DNA of 39,636 nt from Petralouisia muris (GCF_004793545.1 NZ_SRYA01000045.1:1-39636), one strand, 5' to 3'. Counted from the stretch's first letter, positions 8,305 through 16,577 are shown. Numbers and translations: made by a program. Notes: generated by a model not told the origin, from the letters alone.

Positions 8305-8476
8305 GAAACTTACCTCCATCCTGCCCGCGGTTTTCTTTCCGGACCGTGTCCGCAGGCTTGTAAAACGGGCAGTCCCTCCCGCCAAAGTCATTGTCCTTTA
8401 AGCAGGTGCAGACGCCGCCCCTGTTTGCGAAACAGTCCTCGTGCGCCCTGCACCCCTGCATTGCCGCCCTGCTCAT
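8291..8476 (-). CDS. small cysteine-rich phage protein
   Basis: A 61-residue protein with five cysteines in its N-terminal 40 residues (QGCRAHEDCFANRGGVCTCL ... DCPFYKP) and a charged tail. The Cys spacing suggests a small metal-binding or redox-stabilised fold. Similar Cys-rich ORFs recur in Clostridia phage early operons without known function. ATG at 8476 follows GGAGGCAAGAAGGG and overlaps the stop of the gene upstream by 4 nt. The downstream gene starts within it. Confidence 0.65.
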   Translation of the reverse strand: MSRAAMQGCRAHEDCFANRGGVCTCLKDNDFGGRDCPFYKPADTVRKENRGQDGGKFHGNQ

Positions 8477-8802
8477 CCCTTCTTGCCTCCTGAAATTAGT
8501 CTGATATTATTTTCCATCCGTTTATGGAGGGTTTCCGTTTTGTTAAACTGCGCCCTCCAGTGCCGGTACGCAGCCGGCTCCTCCGAAAGTTCCTCCATTT
8601 TCTGCCTGTACATATCGCACAGGGCCTTGTATCCGTCCGCCAGCCCCCGCAGTTCCGAGAGCAGCTCCGCCCTTGTCTCGTCTGTGCAGTATGAATTGAT
8701 GAGCCTTGCGGCTTTCCTCATCGCCGGCATCTTGCAGGGGAAGAACGCCTCCACAATAAGCTCCATGTATCCCGTCCCGTATTCAATCCGCAGCCGTTCC
8801 AT
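8473..8802 (-). CDS. hypothetical phage protein, helical
   Basis: A 109-residue, mainly helical protein (ELLSELRGLADGYKALCDMYRQ, EEPAAYRHWRAQFNKTETLHKRM) with no motif I recognise. It begins 14 nt after the DNA polymerase stop with GGGGGTG ahead of ATG at 8802, and couples to the Cys-rich gene by a 4-nt overlap. Its fixed position behind the polymerase suggests a replication accessory role, but that is inference from context only. Confidence 0.6.
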   Translation of the reverse strand: MERLRIEYGTGYMELIVEAFFPCKMPAMRKAARLINSYCTDETRAELLSELRGLADGYKALCDMYRQKMEELSEEPAAYRHWRAQFNKTETLHKRMENNIRLISGGKKG

Positions 8803-8816
8803 CACACACCCCCTGC

Positions 8817-11675
8817 CTAATCCTTCTGGTAGAACGGACATTCGTAACCGTCTGCCCGGAGCAGTAAGCCTTTTGCCCATGGCGGCGTCCTCCCCATCTG
8901 TTCACACACAGCCCCCACGGACATCCTCCTGTCCGCCTCGATGATGATCTCATCGTGGATATGTCCGACAATCGCACAGTTTTTCAGTGTCTGCATGGCA
9001 TAGCATAAGATGTCGCGGGCAATGCCCTGCACAAGGTTTTCCACAAACTTTGCACCATAGCTTTCCAGCCGCTCCCATTTCTTCGTGCCGCCCACGCCCA
9101 TGTAGGTGACGGACTCCCCGCCGAAACGGTTCTCCCCGATGCGCGGCTTCACATAAGCAAGCCGCCTGCCCGACGGGAGCGTGATGAACATCATGCCGCT
9201 CTGGTAGTCAAACCGGATGCCGTGTGTTTCCGTGGGCATCCTCTTTTTGATGCATTCCTTCACGGCACGGTCCACTTCCCACCATAGCTGTACGATATTG
9301 GGGTTCGCCTCCCGCCAGCTATCCACGAGCGGCTGCAGCTCATCCTCCGTCATCCCCGCCTCCAGTGCGCCCATTGCTTTTAATGCGCCAACCGATCCGC
9401 CATAGCCGCATGACAGCGTCGCCTGCTTCCCTTTCTGCCTCAGTCCCGCATTCTCGCCATGCTTTTCCACCCTGCAGTGGAACATACGGGCGGCAGTCTC
9501 ACAGTAAATGTCGCCACCCTTTTCAAACACATCCGACACCCATTTCTCCCCGGCAAGCCACGCAAGCACCCTCGCCTCTATTGCGGAAAAGTCCGCCACG
9601 ATGAACTTCCTCCCGTCCTGCGGCACAAAAGCCGTGCGGATGAGCTGCGAGAGCGTATCTGGGATATCTTCATACAACATGGAGAGGGCATCGAAATCCC
9701 CGGCTTTCACAAGCTCCCGCGCCTGTGCCAGGTCCGGGATATGGTTCTGGGGCAGATTTTGAAGCTGCACCAATCTCCCAGAATTTCCAGTCACCCATAC
9801 CCGCCCGTTTCTTCTTACGAGGAAAAATCCCGTAGGCGTTTCAGCGCAATAAACAATTCCACTATATTGAAACTTTCTTGGCTTCGCCTTCACTTCATGG
9901 CAGTTCTTTGGCGTAAGCCAAATATCCACAGCATAGGCATCACTCCAGTTCGGGTGTTCATCCTTTCTGTGCTTTACCTTCATTTGGGCAGCCCGGCCAG
10001 TGATATGGGCAAATGCCTGAACCATATCTGCATTCTGTTTATTGCAGGTCACATATTGAATGCTGTTCTTTGCGCTCTGATAGCCATCCCAATTTACCAG
10101 TTCATCAAAAAACACATCCGCACTCTCATCGAACAGCCATGTGTCAAAAGTTTTATTCCGAAAAATTCTCAGCCATAAAGGTACATTACGGGAATAAATC
10201 TTAAATTGGTGCCGTACACCCCGTTTTTCTCCATATACCCTGTATACAAAAGAAACATCCGCTGCCCTCAAAAGTGTCTTGCACCGTTCCACTTTCCGCA
10301 GTTTTGTAAAAGCCAGCACAACACTTCCATCTTCCGTAAAACAGCCATCTGCCTGCACCATTACCAATACACGCAATATACTGTGTTCCATTCCCGCCGT
10401 TGTCTGTCTGTATCCCGTAAATGGAATACTCGGCCGGTATTTTTCCATATTCTCCACAGTATCTATCAGCCACTCCCCTCCATACCGCCTTTTCACATAC
10501 ATCTTGTGGTCTGGCGTACTGATCTGGTCGATACGCTTATCACAATATTCGTACATAACCCCCTCATAAGGAAACGCAAGGGCATTTGACTTTTGAAATG
10601 ACACTGTTTCTCCAGATGGATTCCAACAGGCAATCTTCCCGCCAGTCCATTCATCAAGCCGCTGCCATCCGGCATCTGTCAAAACTTCATGGTCACCCGT
10701 CAGACAGAACCGCCCCGTCCTATTGGCGCCGTAGAAGGCGAACATCCCATGCGCCCGGCTGTCCGCGCACACCGCATTCTCCATTGCCTGGTATTTCTTA
10801 ACAGATGACCTGGCAAGCTGCTGCCGCAGGGCAAGCGCCTCCCCCAAAGGCTCCGGCGCAGTCTTTAACAGTTCCGCCACCGCCTTTTTATCCAGCGAAT
10901 CCGTCTCCACCCCGTTCTCCGAAAGCCACTGCTTCATCTGCTGCACGGAGTTTGGGTTCTCCAGTTCCGTCAGTTCCTGCATGGCGCCTGACAGCTCTGC
11001 CTTGGAACGGCCGTCCATGGCGATTGCCTGTGTGACCATCCCCATGTCCACGCCGATACCCCGGTCGTTGATCTCCTGGTCCTGCCAGTATTCCTCCCAC
11101 ACAAAATCCGGCACGGGGAACTTGAAAAGCCTCTGCTGTATCTGCATCTCCGCCTCCACGTCACGGAGGTTGTATGCCTTGAACCGCTCCCATTTCTCCC
11201 TGTCATGCTCCGGCAGGTTCCGTGTCCGGCCGCCGTTCGCCTTGGTCGGCTTGCAGGGGACACAGAAATACCGTATCAGGTCTTTTCCTTCTGACAATTT
11301 CTGCTTTTCCAGCCCAAGCACTGTGCCAACATTCTCCAAAGACAGCGGAAGGCCAAGGGTGGCAGACCAGACCATGGAGCATTTCCACGATTCCGGCTCC
11401 AGCCATTCCCCAAGGTAATTTGACAAACACACCCTCTCGAACATGGCATTGAACGCCCATTTCGTGACGGACTCATCGGAAAGCGCCGCCAGTATTTCCG
11501 CAGGGATTTCCTCCCCGCAGGCAAGGTCAGCCACCTTCACATCCCCGCCATCCACGCTGTATCCGAATAATAAAATCTCAAAATTCGGCGAAGAGGAATA
11601 TTTATAAACACCGCATTTGTACAAATCCACATCACTGTACGATTCAATATCAATTTCGATAGACTTCAATTCCAC
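8817..11675 (-). CDS. phage family A DNA polymerase, interrupted by an intein
   Basis: A 952-residue precursor that should splice to a 644-residue polymerase. The N-terminal 3'-5' exonuclease shows IDIES (D9, E11) and YNLRDVEAE (about 168-176). After the intein the palm carries motif A VADFSAIEARVLAWL (about 693-707), motif B RQKGKQATLSCGYGG (746-760) and motif C HIHDE (905-909). This is the replicative polymerase of the phage module. Residue numbers assume GTG at 11675, but TTG at 11669 has the better ribosome spacing (AAAGGAG plus 9 nt) and would remove two residues. The intein sits between GANRTGRF and SGRLVQLQN, in the conserved palm segment that contacts DNA. Confidence 0.93.
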   Translation of the reverse strand: MELKSIEIDIESYSDVDLYKCGVYKYSSSPNFEILLFGYSVDGGDVKVADLACGEEIPAEILAALSDESVTKWAFNAMFERVCLSNYLGEWLEPESWKCSMVWSATLGLPLSLENVGTVLGLEKQKLSEGKDLIRYFCVPCKPTKANGGRTRNLPEHDREKWERFKAYNLRDVEAEMQIQQRLFKFPVPDFVWEEYWQDQEINDRGIGVDMGMVTQAIAMDGRSKAELSGAMQELTELENPNSVQQMKQWLSENGVETDSLDKKAVAELLKTAPEPLGEALALRQQLARSSVKKYQAMENAVCADSRAHGMFAFYGANRTGRFCLTGDHEVLTDAGWQRLDEWTGGKIACWNPSGETVSFQKSNALAFPYEGVMYEYCDKRIDQISTPDHKMYVKRRYGGEWLIDTVENMEKYRPSIPFTGYRQTTAGMEHSILRVLVMVQADGCFTEDGSVVLAFTKLRKVERCKTLLRAADVSFVYRVYGEKRGVRHQFKIYSRNVPLWLRIFRNKTFDTWLFDESADVFFDELVNWDGYQSAKNSIQYVTCNKQNADMVQAFAHITGRAAQMKVKHRKDEHPNWSDAYAVDIWLTPKNCHEVKAKPRKFQYSGIVYCAETPTGFFLVRRNGRVWVTGNSGRLVQLQNLPQNHIPDLAQARELVKAGDFDALSMLYEDIPDTLSQLIRTAFVPQDGRKFIVADFSAIEARVLAWLAGEKWVSDVFEKGGDIYCETAARMFHCRVEKHGENAGLRQKGKQATLSCGYGGSVGALKAMGALEAGMTEDELQPLVDSWREANPNIVQLWWEVDRAVKECIKKRMPTETHGIRFDYQSGMMFITLPSGRRLAYVKPRIGENRFGGESVTYMGVGGTKKWERLESYGAKFVENLVQGIARDILCYAMQTLKNCAIVGHIHDEIIIEADRRMSVGAVCEQMGRTPPWAKGLLLRADGYECPFYQKD
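9783..10706 (-). other. intein with two-motif LAGLIDADG homing endonuclease
   Basis: Residues 324-631 (308 aa) of the polymerase precursor. It starts with a catalytic Cys (CLTGDHEVLT, block A) and has block B STPDHKMYVKRR. Two dodecapeptide-like endonuclease motifs follow: VLVMVQADGC (436-445) and VFFDELVNWDG (521-531). The block F-like segment is IVYCAETPTGFFLV and the end is VTGN, with Ser as the first downstream extein residue. The penultimate residue is Gly rather than the usual His. The DNA is clearly AT-richer than the flanking polymerase exons, which points to a recent arrival. Confidence 0.9.
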
Positions 11676-11758
11676 CAGCTCCTTTCACCGCCTTAAGGGC
11701 GGCAGGGAAAAGGCAGACGCCCCTCCCCGCCACCCGGCAGTATATCCCCGCTATGCCG

Positions 11759-12331
11759 TCAGGAGAGGAAATCCTCCTCGTCCCCGGCTTCATCCGCAAA
11801 GTCATCCTCCGCACGGGAACGCCCGCCAAGCGGCTCCCCGTCACGGATTTTCTGTAAATTGTTCAGCCCGCAGGCGATACCCTTATTCCCGTTGGAATTG
11901 AAGGCATAGAAATTGATGCTCGCCCTGCCGTATACGCCGCTGTACACCTCGGAATGGTCCAGGATCGGCTGCCGGTCCGCGTCCACGATTCCCGGAGCCG
12001 TGGAGCTGTTGGCATTGACGAAATACGAATCCGCATAAGCTTCATCATCCGGGCGCTCCACGTCCCCGTCACGCAGCGGGGTCTTCAAAACGGAAAGGGC
12101 AGGGACGCTCCTGCCGTTTCCCTTCAGCTTCGCCTCGCCCTCGCGGTACGCCGCCTTGATTGCTTCCTCGATCCTGGCAATGGTCTTCTTATCCGACTTC
12201 GGGATGATGAGCGACACGGAGAACTTCGGCGTGCCGCCGTTGATTGCCTTCGCTTCCCATGCGTTGCAGTAGCTCCACCGGGTGTTCGGCCCGGTGATTA
12301 CTTTTGTTGGATTGTTGGCTGTGTTTGACAT
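11759..12331 (-). CDS. DUF2815 ssDNA-binding protein
   Basis: A 190-residue protein with the DUF2815 pattern: VITGPNTRWSYCNAWEAKAI, KFSVSLIIPKSDKKTI, LRDGDVERPDDEAYADSYFVNANS, SGVYGRASINFYAFN, GIACGLNNLQKIRDGEPLGGR, and an acidic tail (EDDFADEAGDEEDFLS). The acidic tail and the OB-like fold predicted for this family match single-strand DNA-binding proteins such as T7 gp2.5. It would coat ssDNA for the polymerase encoded immediately downstream. ATG at 12331 follows AGGAGGAAAATCAT. Confidence 0.82.
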   Translation of the reverse strand: MSNTANNPTKVITGPNTRWSYCNAWEAKAINGGTPKFSVSLIIPKSDKKTIARIEEAIKAAYREGEAKLKGNGRSVPALSVLKTPLRDGDVERPDDEAYADSYFVNANSSTAPGIVDADRQPILDHSEVYSGVYGRASINFYAFNSNGNKGIACGLNNLQKIRDGEPLGGRSRAEDDFADEAGDEEDFLS

Positions 12332-12343
12332 ATGATTTTCCTC

Positions 12344-12820
12344 CTAAATTTCATTCAGTTTTGCATATTCGCCAAAATAACTCTTTGCCGCCTCGTTATA
12401 CGCGAGGGCGGCTTCCTCTTCTGTACCGTAAAGGCCGATGTGTTTCTCCCTGCCGCCTATCATGATCCTGCTGCGCCATTTATGCTTATCCCTCATATAC
12501 GAAACGCCCTTGAACCGGGATGTGCCGTTTTCCACCCGGTGCTTGCGTGTATTGAACGCATTCTGCTGGTGCGTGACAAACCGGAGGTTGCCCCTCCTGT
12601 TATCCAGCCTGTTCCCGTTAATATGGTCAACGACAAACCCCCGCGGCGGCTTTCCAAGTATTGCGTGGTGCATTTTCAGATACACCATTTTCCCATTCTC
12701 CCGGAATCCCCGCATTGCATAGCCGGCTTTGCTGCAGCTCCAGTGGTGGATGCCCAGCCTTTCATAATCCGCATCATCCACAATTGCCGCCTTCCCCTTT
12801 GCCAGCGGTATCTCCCTCAC
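12344..12820 (-). CDS. free-standing HNH homing endonuclease with AP2 domain
   Basis: A 158-residue protein. The N-terminal half carries an HNH_3 core: MHHAILGKPPRGFVVDHINGNRLDNRRGNLR, with the catalytic His of VDHINGN and the Asn-rich finger. The C-terminal half is an AP2-type DNA-binding domain: GTSRFKGVSYMRDKHKWRSRI, H-I-G-L-Y-G-T-E-E-E-A-A-L-A-Y. This is the standard layout of phage homing endonucleases. It lies between the DUF2800 and DUF2815 genes, overlapping the former by 4 nt, and is a probable selfish insertion into the operon. It is AT-richer than its neighbours. Confidence 0.88.
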   Translation of the reverse strand: MREIPLAKGKAAIVDDADYERLGIHHWSCSKAGYAMRGFRENGKMVYLKMHHAILGKPPRGFVVDHINGNRLDNRRGNLRFVTHQQNAFNTRKHRVENGTSRFKGVSYMRDKHKWRSRIMIGGREKHIGLYGTEEEAALAYNEAAKSYFGEYAKLNEI

Positions 12821-13944
12821 TTCTCTTCCTCACGGAAATCCTGCTCTGCCGTGTTCATTTCCGGGCGCTTATCCGTCTCAAGCACAAGGACGGGCTTGCC
12901 CTGCGGTTTCTCCACAAGGCCCTTCAAAATCTCCGCAAACTTCTTCTTGCCCAGCAGCTTCTCCATGGCCGTGATGCCTAAGAGCTTCGGCTCATACGGG
13001 TCGAAGCCAGCCTTCTTCACGGTATCCGCAACGGCATCCTCGTCCGTGTACTTCCGGTTCGACCTCCCGGCTACCACCTTGAACCCGGCATACTTCACGC
13101 CAGAGAGCGCCTGCTGCAAAGCGAACTCCTTCACATCCGCCGCCCATGCCGCCAGCTCATCCGCTTTCACGAGGATTGCCGCAATCTCGTCATCCTCCAG
13201 CGTGGCGGGCATCTCGAAGTCATACTTCGCAAGCTCCAGGTTGTATTCCGCCCGTTTCCTGCAGACCGCCTTCGCCTTGCAGAATTTGCAGTGTTCCCCG
13301 GCGCAGAACTCGCCCTCCCCGGCATAGGCCAGCTTCGCCCTCTCGGTAAGCTCACCCTCCGCCCACTGGAGAAGGTCCTCTTTCGCCATCCCATACACGC
13401 TGACGTTCTCCCGGCGCGGCTGGTAGATCGCCATGCGGACAGCGTCAATGTCATAGATGCCGTCGAACAGCTCCAGCGCGCCCAGGGCATACAGCATCAT
13501 CTGTGGGTTCCCCTCTGCGGAGACCTCCACACCCTTGCCATGCTTGTAGTCGATGATATACAGCGTCCCATCCGCAATGATCACACAGTCACCGGTGCCG
13601 AAGCCTTCCTCCACATACCGTGAGAAGTCCAGCCGCTGCTCAATCAGCACCACCGGGTCCTTGCAAGTTTTCTTTGCCTCTTCCACCAACGAGAGGACAT
13701 ACTCCGCATATCCGCAGGCGCACTCCTCCATCTCCTCATCGTAGAACTCAAGCCCCTCCGTAGGGTCTTTAGTTTCCATCCCAAGTGACAGCTTCAGCTT
13801 GTGTTCGCCCAGGCTGTGGGCGTCGGTGCCCTGCTGCGCGTATTCGCTGCCCGTGTCCTCGTAGTTCTCACAGAGCCTTGCGGACGGCGGGCAGGCAAGC
13901 CACCGGTGGCTGGAGGATGCCGACAGTAATGCGTGTTTTCCCAT
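12817..13944 (-). CDS. DUF2800 protein, PD-(D/E)xK / Cas4-like nuclease
   Basis: A 375-residue protein of the DUF2800 family. The N-terminus is LLSASSSHRWLACPPS, a motif seen in RecB/Cas4-like nucleases. The nuclease core has GTGDCVII followed by YIIDYKHGKGV (catalytic D and the D-x-K pair). A Cys cluster FCAGEHCKFCKAKAVCRKR in the middle could bind an Fe-S cluster or zinc. It probably acts as a recombination or end-processing exonuclease in phage replication. ATG at 13944 shares a base with the upstream stop (TGATG) and follows GGAGGTGCTGTG. Confidence 0.85.
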   Translation of the reverse strand: MGKHALLSASSSHRWLACPPSARLCENYEDTGSEYAQQGTDAHSLGEHKLKLSLGMETKDPTEGLEFYDEEMEECACGYAEYVLSLVEEAKKTCKDPVVLIEQRLDFSRYVEEGFGTGDCVIIADGTLYIIDYKHGKGVEVSAEGNPQMMLYALGALELFDGIYDIDAVRMAIYQPRRENVSVYGMAKEDLLQWAEGELTERAKLAYAGEGEFCAGEHCKFCKAKAVCRKRAEYNLELAKYDFEMPATLEDDEIAAILVKADELAAWAADVKEFALQQALSGVKYAGFKVVAGRSNRKYTDEDAVADTVKKAGFDPYEPKLLGITAMEKLLGKKKFAEILKGLVEKPQGKPVLVLETDKRPEMNTAEQDFREEEK

Positions 13945-14330
13945 CACAGCACCTCCGCTTCCGCAAGCAGCGCCGCATATTCCGCCGGGTCGATCTCCGA
14001 CAGCTTATCCGCGCCGTGCTTATTCAGCAGTGCCCTCACTTCCTCCGTGTGCCCGGAGCGGGACTTCTCCGCCAGCACCGCGCGTACTTCCTCCAGCGTC
14101 AGCGGCTTTTCCTCCGGCTCCTGCTTTGCCGCCTTTGCTTCCTTCTTCGCCGTGTTCTTTGCGGTCTTCCCGGCCCTGCCCGCTTTCCCGGTTTCCTCCG
14201 GCTCCTTCGTGGTCGTCATCTCCGCCTCTGCCGCCCCACTGTCTGCCACCGCATCCGCAACGGCTTGCAGGCTGTCCGCAAGGGAACGCAGGTCCCCGAT
14301 GACATCAAGCAGTAACTTCACTTTTCCCAT
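13944..14330 (-). CDS. small phage early protein with Ala/Lys-rich linker
   Basis: A 128-residue protein. It has a helical N-terminus (KVKLLLDVIGDLRSLADSLQAVADAVAD), a low-complexity Lys/Ala/Glu linker, and a conserved-looking C-terminus LTLEEVRAVLAEKSRSGHTEEVRALLNKHGADKLSEIDPAEYAALL. The C-terminal piece is a recurring element of Firmicutes phage proteins placed before DUF2800. Function is unknown. ATG at 14330 follows GGAGGAAACGTAC. It overlaps the gene upstream by 26 nt and couples to DUF2800. Confidence 0.7.
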   Translation of the reverse strand: MGKVKLLLDVIGDLRSLADSLQAVADAVADSGAAEAEMTTTKEPEETGKAGRAGKTAKNTAKKEAKAAKQEPEEKPLTLEEVRAVLAEKSRSGHTEEVRALLNKHGADKLSEIDPAEYAALLAEAEVL

Positions 14331-14523
14331 GTACGTTTCCTCCTTCCATGACTTCACTGACTGCCAGCTCCCGGACAGAATCGCCCGGAACAATGATGGT
14401 CAGCCTCCGCTTCTCCCCAAGGAGGAAGCGCAGGAAACGCTCCCTCACGGAGATATGGCGGCAGCTCACTATCCCGCCGGATGCCGGCTCCTTTGAAACA
14501 CTGATCCTCAATGTGTGTTCCAT
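14305..14523 (-). CDS. small hypothetical phage protein
   Basis: A 72-residue basic protein beginning MEHTLRISVSKEPASGGIVSC with an RRLTIIVPGDSVREL segment, suggesting a small beta-rich fold. I do not recognise a family. ATG at 14523 has GGAGGTC at good spacing; an ATG two codons upstream is too close to the site. It lies between the sigma-like gene and the Lys/Ala-rich gene and overlaps the latter by 26 nt, so it belongs to the early operon. Confidence 0.6.
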   Translation of the reverse strand: MEHTLRISVSKEPASGGIVSCRHISVRERFLRFLLGEKRRLTIIVPGDSVRELAVSEVMEGGNVHGKSEVTA

Positions 14524-14598
14524 GCCCATGACCTCCATTTCCGAGGGTCTTTGCCGCACCCTCTGACATAAGCCATGGGAGGACGCACTTTCGGACGG

Positions 14599-14991
14599 TC
14601 AGAAAAAAGTTTTTTTCATTTTTTTCAGCGCCCTTTTTACCGCATGGCGGACTGCTGACTCATCCCTGCCTTCCTTGGCGGCTATCTCCGTGTAACTCCA
14701 CCCTTCGATCACGCACCGGCGCACAAGCTCCCTCTGGCGGTCATTCAGGCAGGAAAGCAGCCGCTCCACTTCACAGTCCTCCACGGCCTCCTTCATGGTG
14801 TCTGACGCAGATGCAAAAAACCTCTGGTCCTCATACACAAAGGTTTCCAAAGACGTGTGGCGGTCCGGCCTTGTGTTCCTCCTGTCGCTCTTTTCTGCCT
14901 CTTCCACGGAAGACAGGTAAAACTGCCCGATCTCATCCGAAACATCCAGTTCCATCACCCTGCCGTCCGCATCCTTGTATTCAATTTTCAT
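14599..14991 (-). CDS. phage sigma-70 region 4-like regulator
   Basis: A 130-residue protein. Its C-terminal half LLSCLNDRQRELVRRCVIEGWSYTEIAAKEGRDESAVRHAVKRALKKMKK is a sigma region 4 helix-turn-helix (LNDRQRELV, SYTEIA, ESAVRHAVKRAL). No region 2 is present, so it is a sigma-like regulator rather than a full sigma factor. It opens the early operon and probably controls phage gene expression. ATG at 14991 follows GGAGGGAATCTGA. The 3' end is a run of A and T (KKMKKTFF) that could also serve as a weak terminator. Confidence 0.8.
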   Translation of the reverse strand: MKIEYKDADGRVMELDVSDEIGQFYLSSVEEAEKSDRRNTRPDRHTSLETFVYEDQRFFASASDTMKEAVEDCEVERLLSCLNDRQRELVRRCVIEGWSYTEIAAKEGRDESAVRHAVKRALKKMKKTFF

Positions 14992-15005
14992 TCAGATTCC
15001 CTCCA

Positions 15006-15036
15006 GTCTTGAAATTTGCTTAAACAGTTTCAAGAC
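15006..15036. promoter_or_regulatory. 9-bp inverted repeat next to the ribosome site of the sigma-like gene
   Basis: GTCTTGAAA (15006-15014) and TTTCAAGAC (15028-15036) are perfect reverse complements with a 13-nt spacer. The right-to-left transcript would fold this stem directly upstream of the GGAGGG ribosome site at 14999-15004. It may be a repressor operator or an RNA stem that tunes translation of the first early gene. Confidence 0.5.
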
Positions 15037-15178
15037 CGGAGCGGCGGCGCGCGCACCCTGTAAGGCGGGCGGACTAAGGCGCAAAAAAAGCGCGCCTGAA
15101 AAATCCCAGGTACGCCCGTAATGAAAATCATGTATTCTTTTGTAATATGTCTGGGAATAAAATAGAAATGTGTCGAAT

Positions 15179-15214
15179 AAAAAAAGCCCGCGGTCCCCTT
15201 GGAAGGAACTGCGG
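15179..15214 (-). terminator. rho-independent terminator, minus strand
   Basis: On the minus strand CCGCAGTTCC pairs with GGGACCGCGG (one A-C mismatch, one G-U) around a 7-nt loop and is followed by a run of T's at 15179-15185. It would end transcripts coming from the accessory cassette before they enter the phage operon. Confidence 0.7.
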
Positions 15215-15635
15215 TATGTACAGATAAAATATGATATTCGTGCGCAGATGCCGGAAACCTGTTCCCAGCCCGTGCAATGGCCATAATGTCCCCTTTCGTG
15301 GGGACAGCATTTCGTTCCGGCTTCCCCGGCAGCCTGCCGGTGCCATCCGGCGGGGAAGCCCTGCGGGGACAGCCTGTCCTTTCTCTGAACAATAGAAAAC
15401 ACCCAGCATAACGCAGCCGTCCCGGCTGCCTTTATCGGGTGCATCGTAATCTGGCTTTTTACTGCGTTCCTCCGCCTAAAAAGGGCAGAATTTTATCATC
15501 CAAAGCCAGAAAAAGCGGGCGCACTGCAATCCACATTCATCGTGAAACGCAGCACGCCCGCCAAAATGTATGTATCGCTTTCAATTACCGTTTTTTAATG
15601 TAACGGGGAACCGCCTCCCCACACTGATATGGAAC

Positions 15636-15667
15636 AAGGGAACCAGCCTGTCTCTGCCAGTTCCCTT
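15636..15667 (-). terminator. terminator-like hairpin after the frameshifted gene
   Basis: AAGGGAAC (15636-15643) and GTTCCCTT (15660-15667) form an 8-bp stem 28 nt beyond the stop of the frameshifted gene at 15695. The T-tract on the minus strand is short, so termination strength is uncertain. Confidence 0.45.
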
Positions 15668-15694
15668 TTATCGTTTGTGCTTTATGTATTCTTC

Positions 15695-16217
15695 TTATGC
15701 CCTCGCATCAAATCCACCCTGCACTTCCATCCCGGCAATGCCGGAATTTATCTCCTGCCTTGCCGCATGGTACGCATCATAGTAGGCAGCCTTCAAAGCC
15801 CCGTGTACCTGTGTCTCCGCCTTCGACTCCTTCTCATGCCAGCCCACGCCCGCCGTGTAGGTCAGTATCTCGTCATCGTTCCCGTCATACACATGGACGG
15901 CGGAACCCGTACCTTCCGACTGGAACTTGGCTTCATACGGCTCCCCGAACAGGAGGCGCAGCCACCTCTCGTCTGCCTCCCGTATTTTCTCCATGTCCGC
16001 CATATTTTGATTGAGTTTCCCCATCAGCGCAGACCTGTCCGGCGCGACTTTGGCGACCTCGCTTTTCCGCAGGGCGAGGAACTTATTCCCCATATAGACG
16101 TTCTGCGCCGCATCCTGTTATCCTCTCCTGGAGGGAATCGGACAGCTTCCATTCCTTTTTGGATGACGCTTTGGGGATGCCCGCATGATGGCTTTTTGCT
16201 ATTCCTGTTATATTCAT
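15695..16217 (-). pseudogene. frameshifted member of the MxIxG cassette family
   Basis: ATG at 16217 after AGAGGCGATTGAA opens a frame starting MNITGIAKSHHAGIP that ends after 44 codons at 16083. Removing one A at about 16118 joins it to the downstream frame and gives a continuous protein of about 173 residues (SLQERI then QDAAQNVYMGNKFLALRK ...). The C-terminal part includes NQNMADMEKIREADERWL and VYDGNDDEILTYTAGVGWHEKE. The open part from ATG 16093 could still yield 132 residues, but no ribosome site precedes it. The start resembles two other genes in the cassette. A sequencing error or a genuine inactivating insertion would both explain it. Family function is unknown. Confidence 0.7.
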
Positions 16218-16229
16218 TTCAATCGCCTC

Positions 16230-16577
16230 TCACTTCTGCGTTTTCTTTCTGATAAGTATGGAAATCAGCATGGCTGCTATCCCCAAGGCAAGATAAACTG
16301 CCGCATACAGGATAAATGCTGTTTCCCCCATATCAAAGAATATCCATGTACCTATGAGGAACAGCACTGCCGAAATAACCGGAAGGCTCCATAAATGCCG
16401 GATGTCCTTTCCCGCAAATGCTCCGATTAGCACGGAATATAATGGATTGACTGCAAAAAACAGAAGAAAGCATACCGCCATTCCTGCATCGCCTTTTACG
16501 AAAGTAACCGCAAGCCACGGAAACGCCAGCATAACTACCGCCGAAGCCGCCATCCATAAAATAATGTTCTTTTTCAT
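16230..16577 (-). CDS. small integral membrane protein, about four helices
   Basis: A 115-residue protein that is almost all membrane: hydrophobic spans near 5-25 (ILWMAASAVVMLAFPWLAV), 32-55, 66-83 (LPVISAVLFLIGTWIFF) and 88-107 (AFILYAAVYLALGIAAMLISIL), with a short basic tail RKKTQK. No family was recognised. ATG at 16577 follows GGAAGAGGTATCAT. It ends 13 nt before the frameshifted cassette gene, so the two are co-transcribed. It could serve in export or immunity in the cassette, but only the position suggests this. Confidence 0.65.
   Translation of the reverse strand: MKKNIILWMAASAVVMLAFPWLAVTFVKGDAGMAVCFLLFFAVNPLYSVLIGAFAGKDIRHLWSLPVISAVLFLIGTWIFFDMGETAFILYAAVYLALGIAAMLISILIRKKTQK

Larger units (their letters stand above)
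15037..15694. other. gene-poor spacer between phage module and accessory cassette
   Basis: About 650 bases with no convincing gene. It holds a minus-strand terminator (15179-15214), a GC-rich nested inverted repeat around 15320-15365 (GGCTTCCCC ... GGGGAAGCC with an inner CCGGCAG/CTGCCGG), and a hairpin at 15636-15667. An open frame at 15030-15284 (minus) with AAAGGGG upstream is possible but has no recognisable product. Confidence 0.6.

Noticed and set aside
15030-15284. 84-residue minus-strand frame starting MAIARAGNRF with AAAGGGG upstream
   Set aside because: It crosses a strong terminator hairpin, has odd composition and no recognisable family. Kept only as a remark in the spacer entry.
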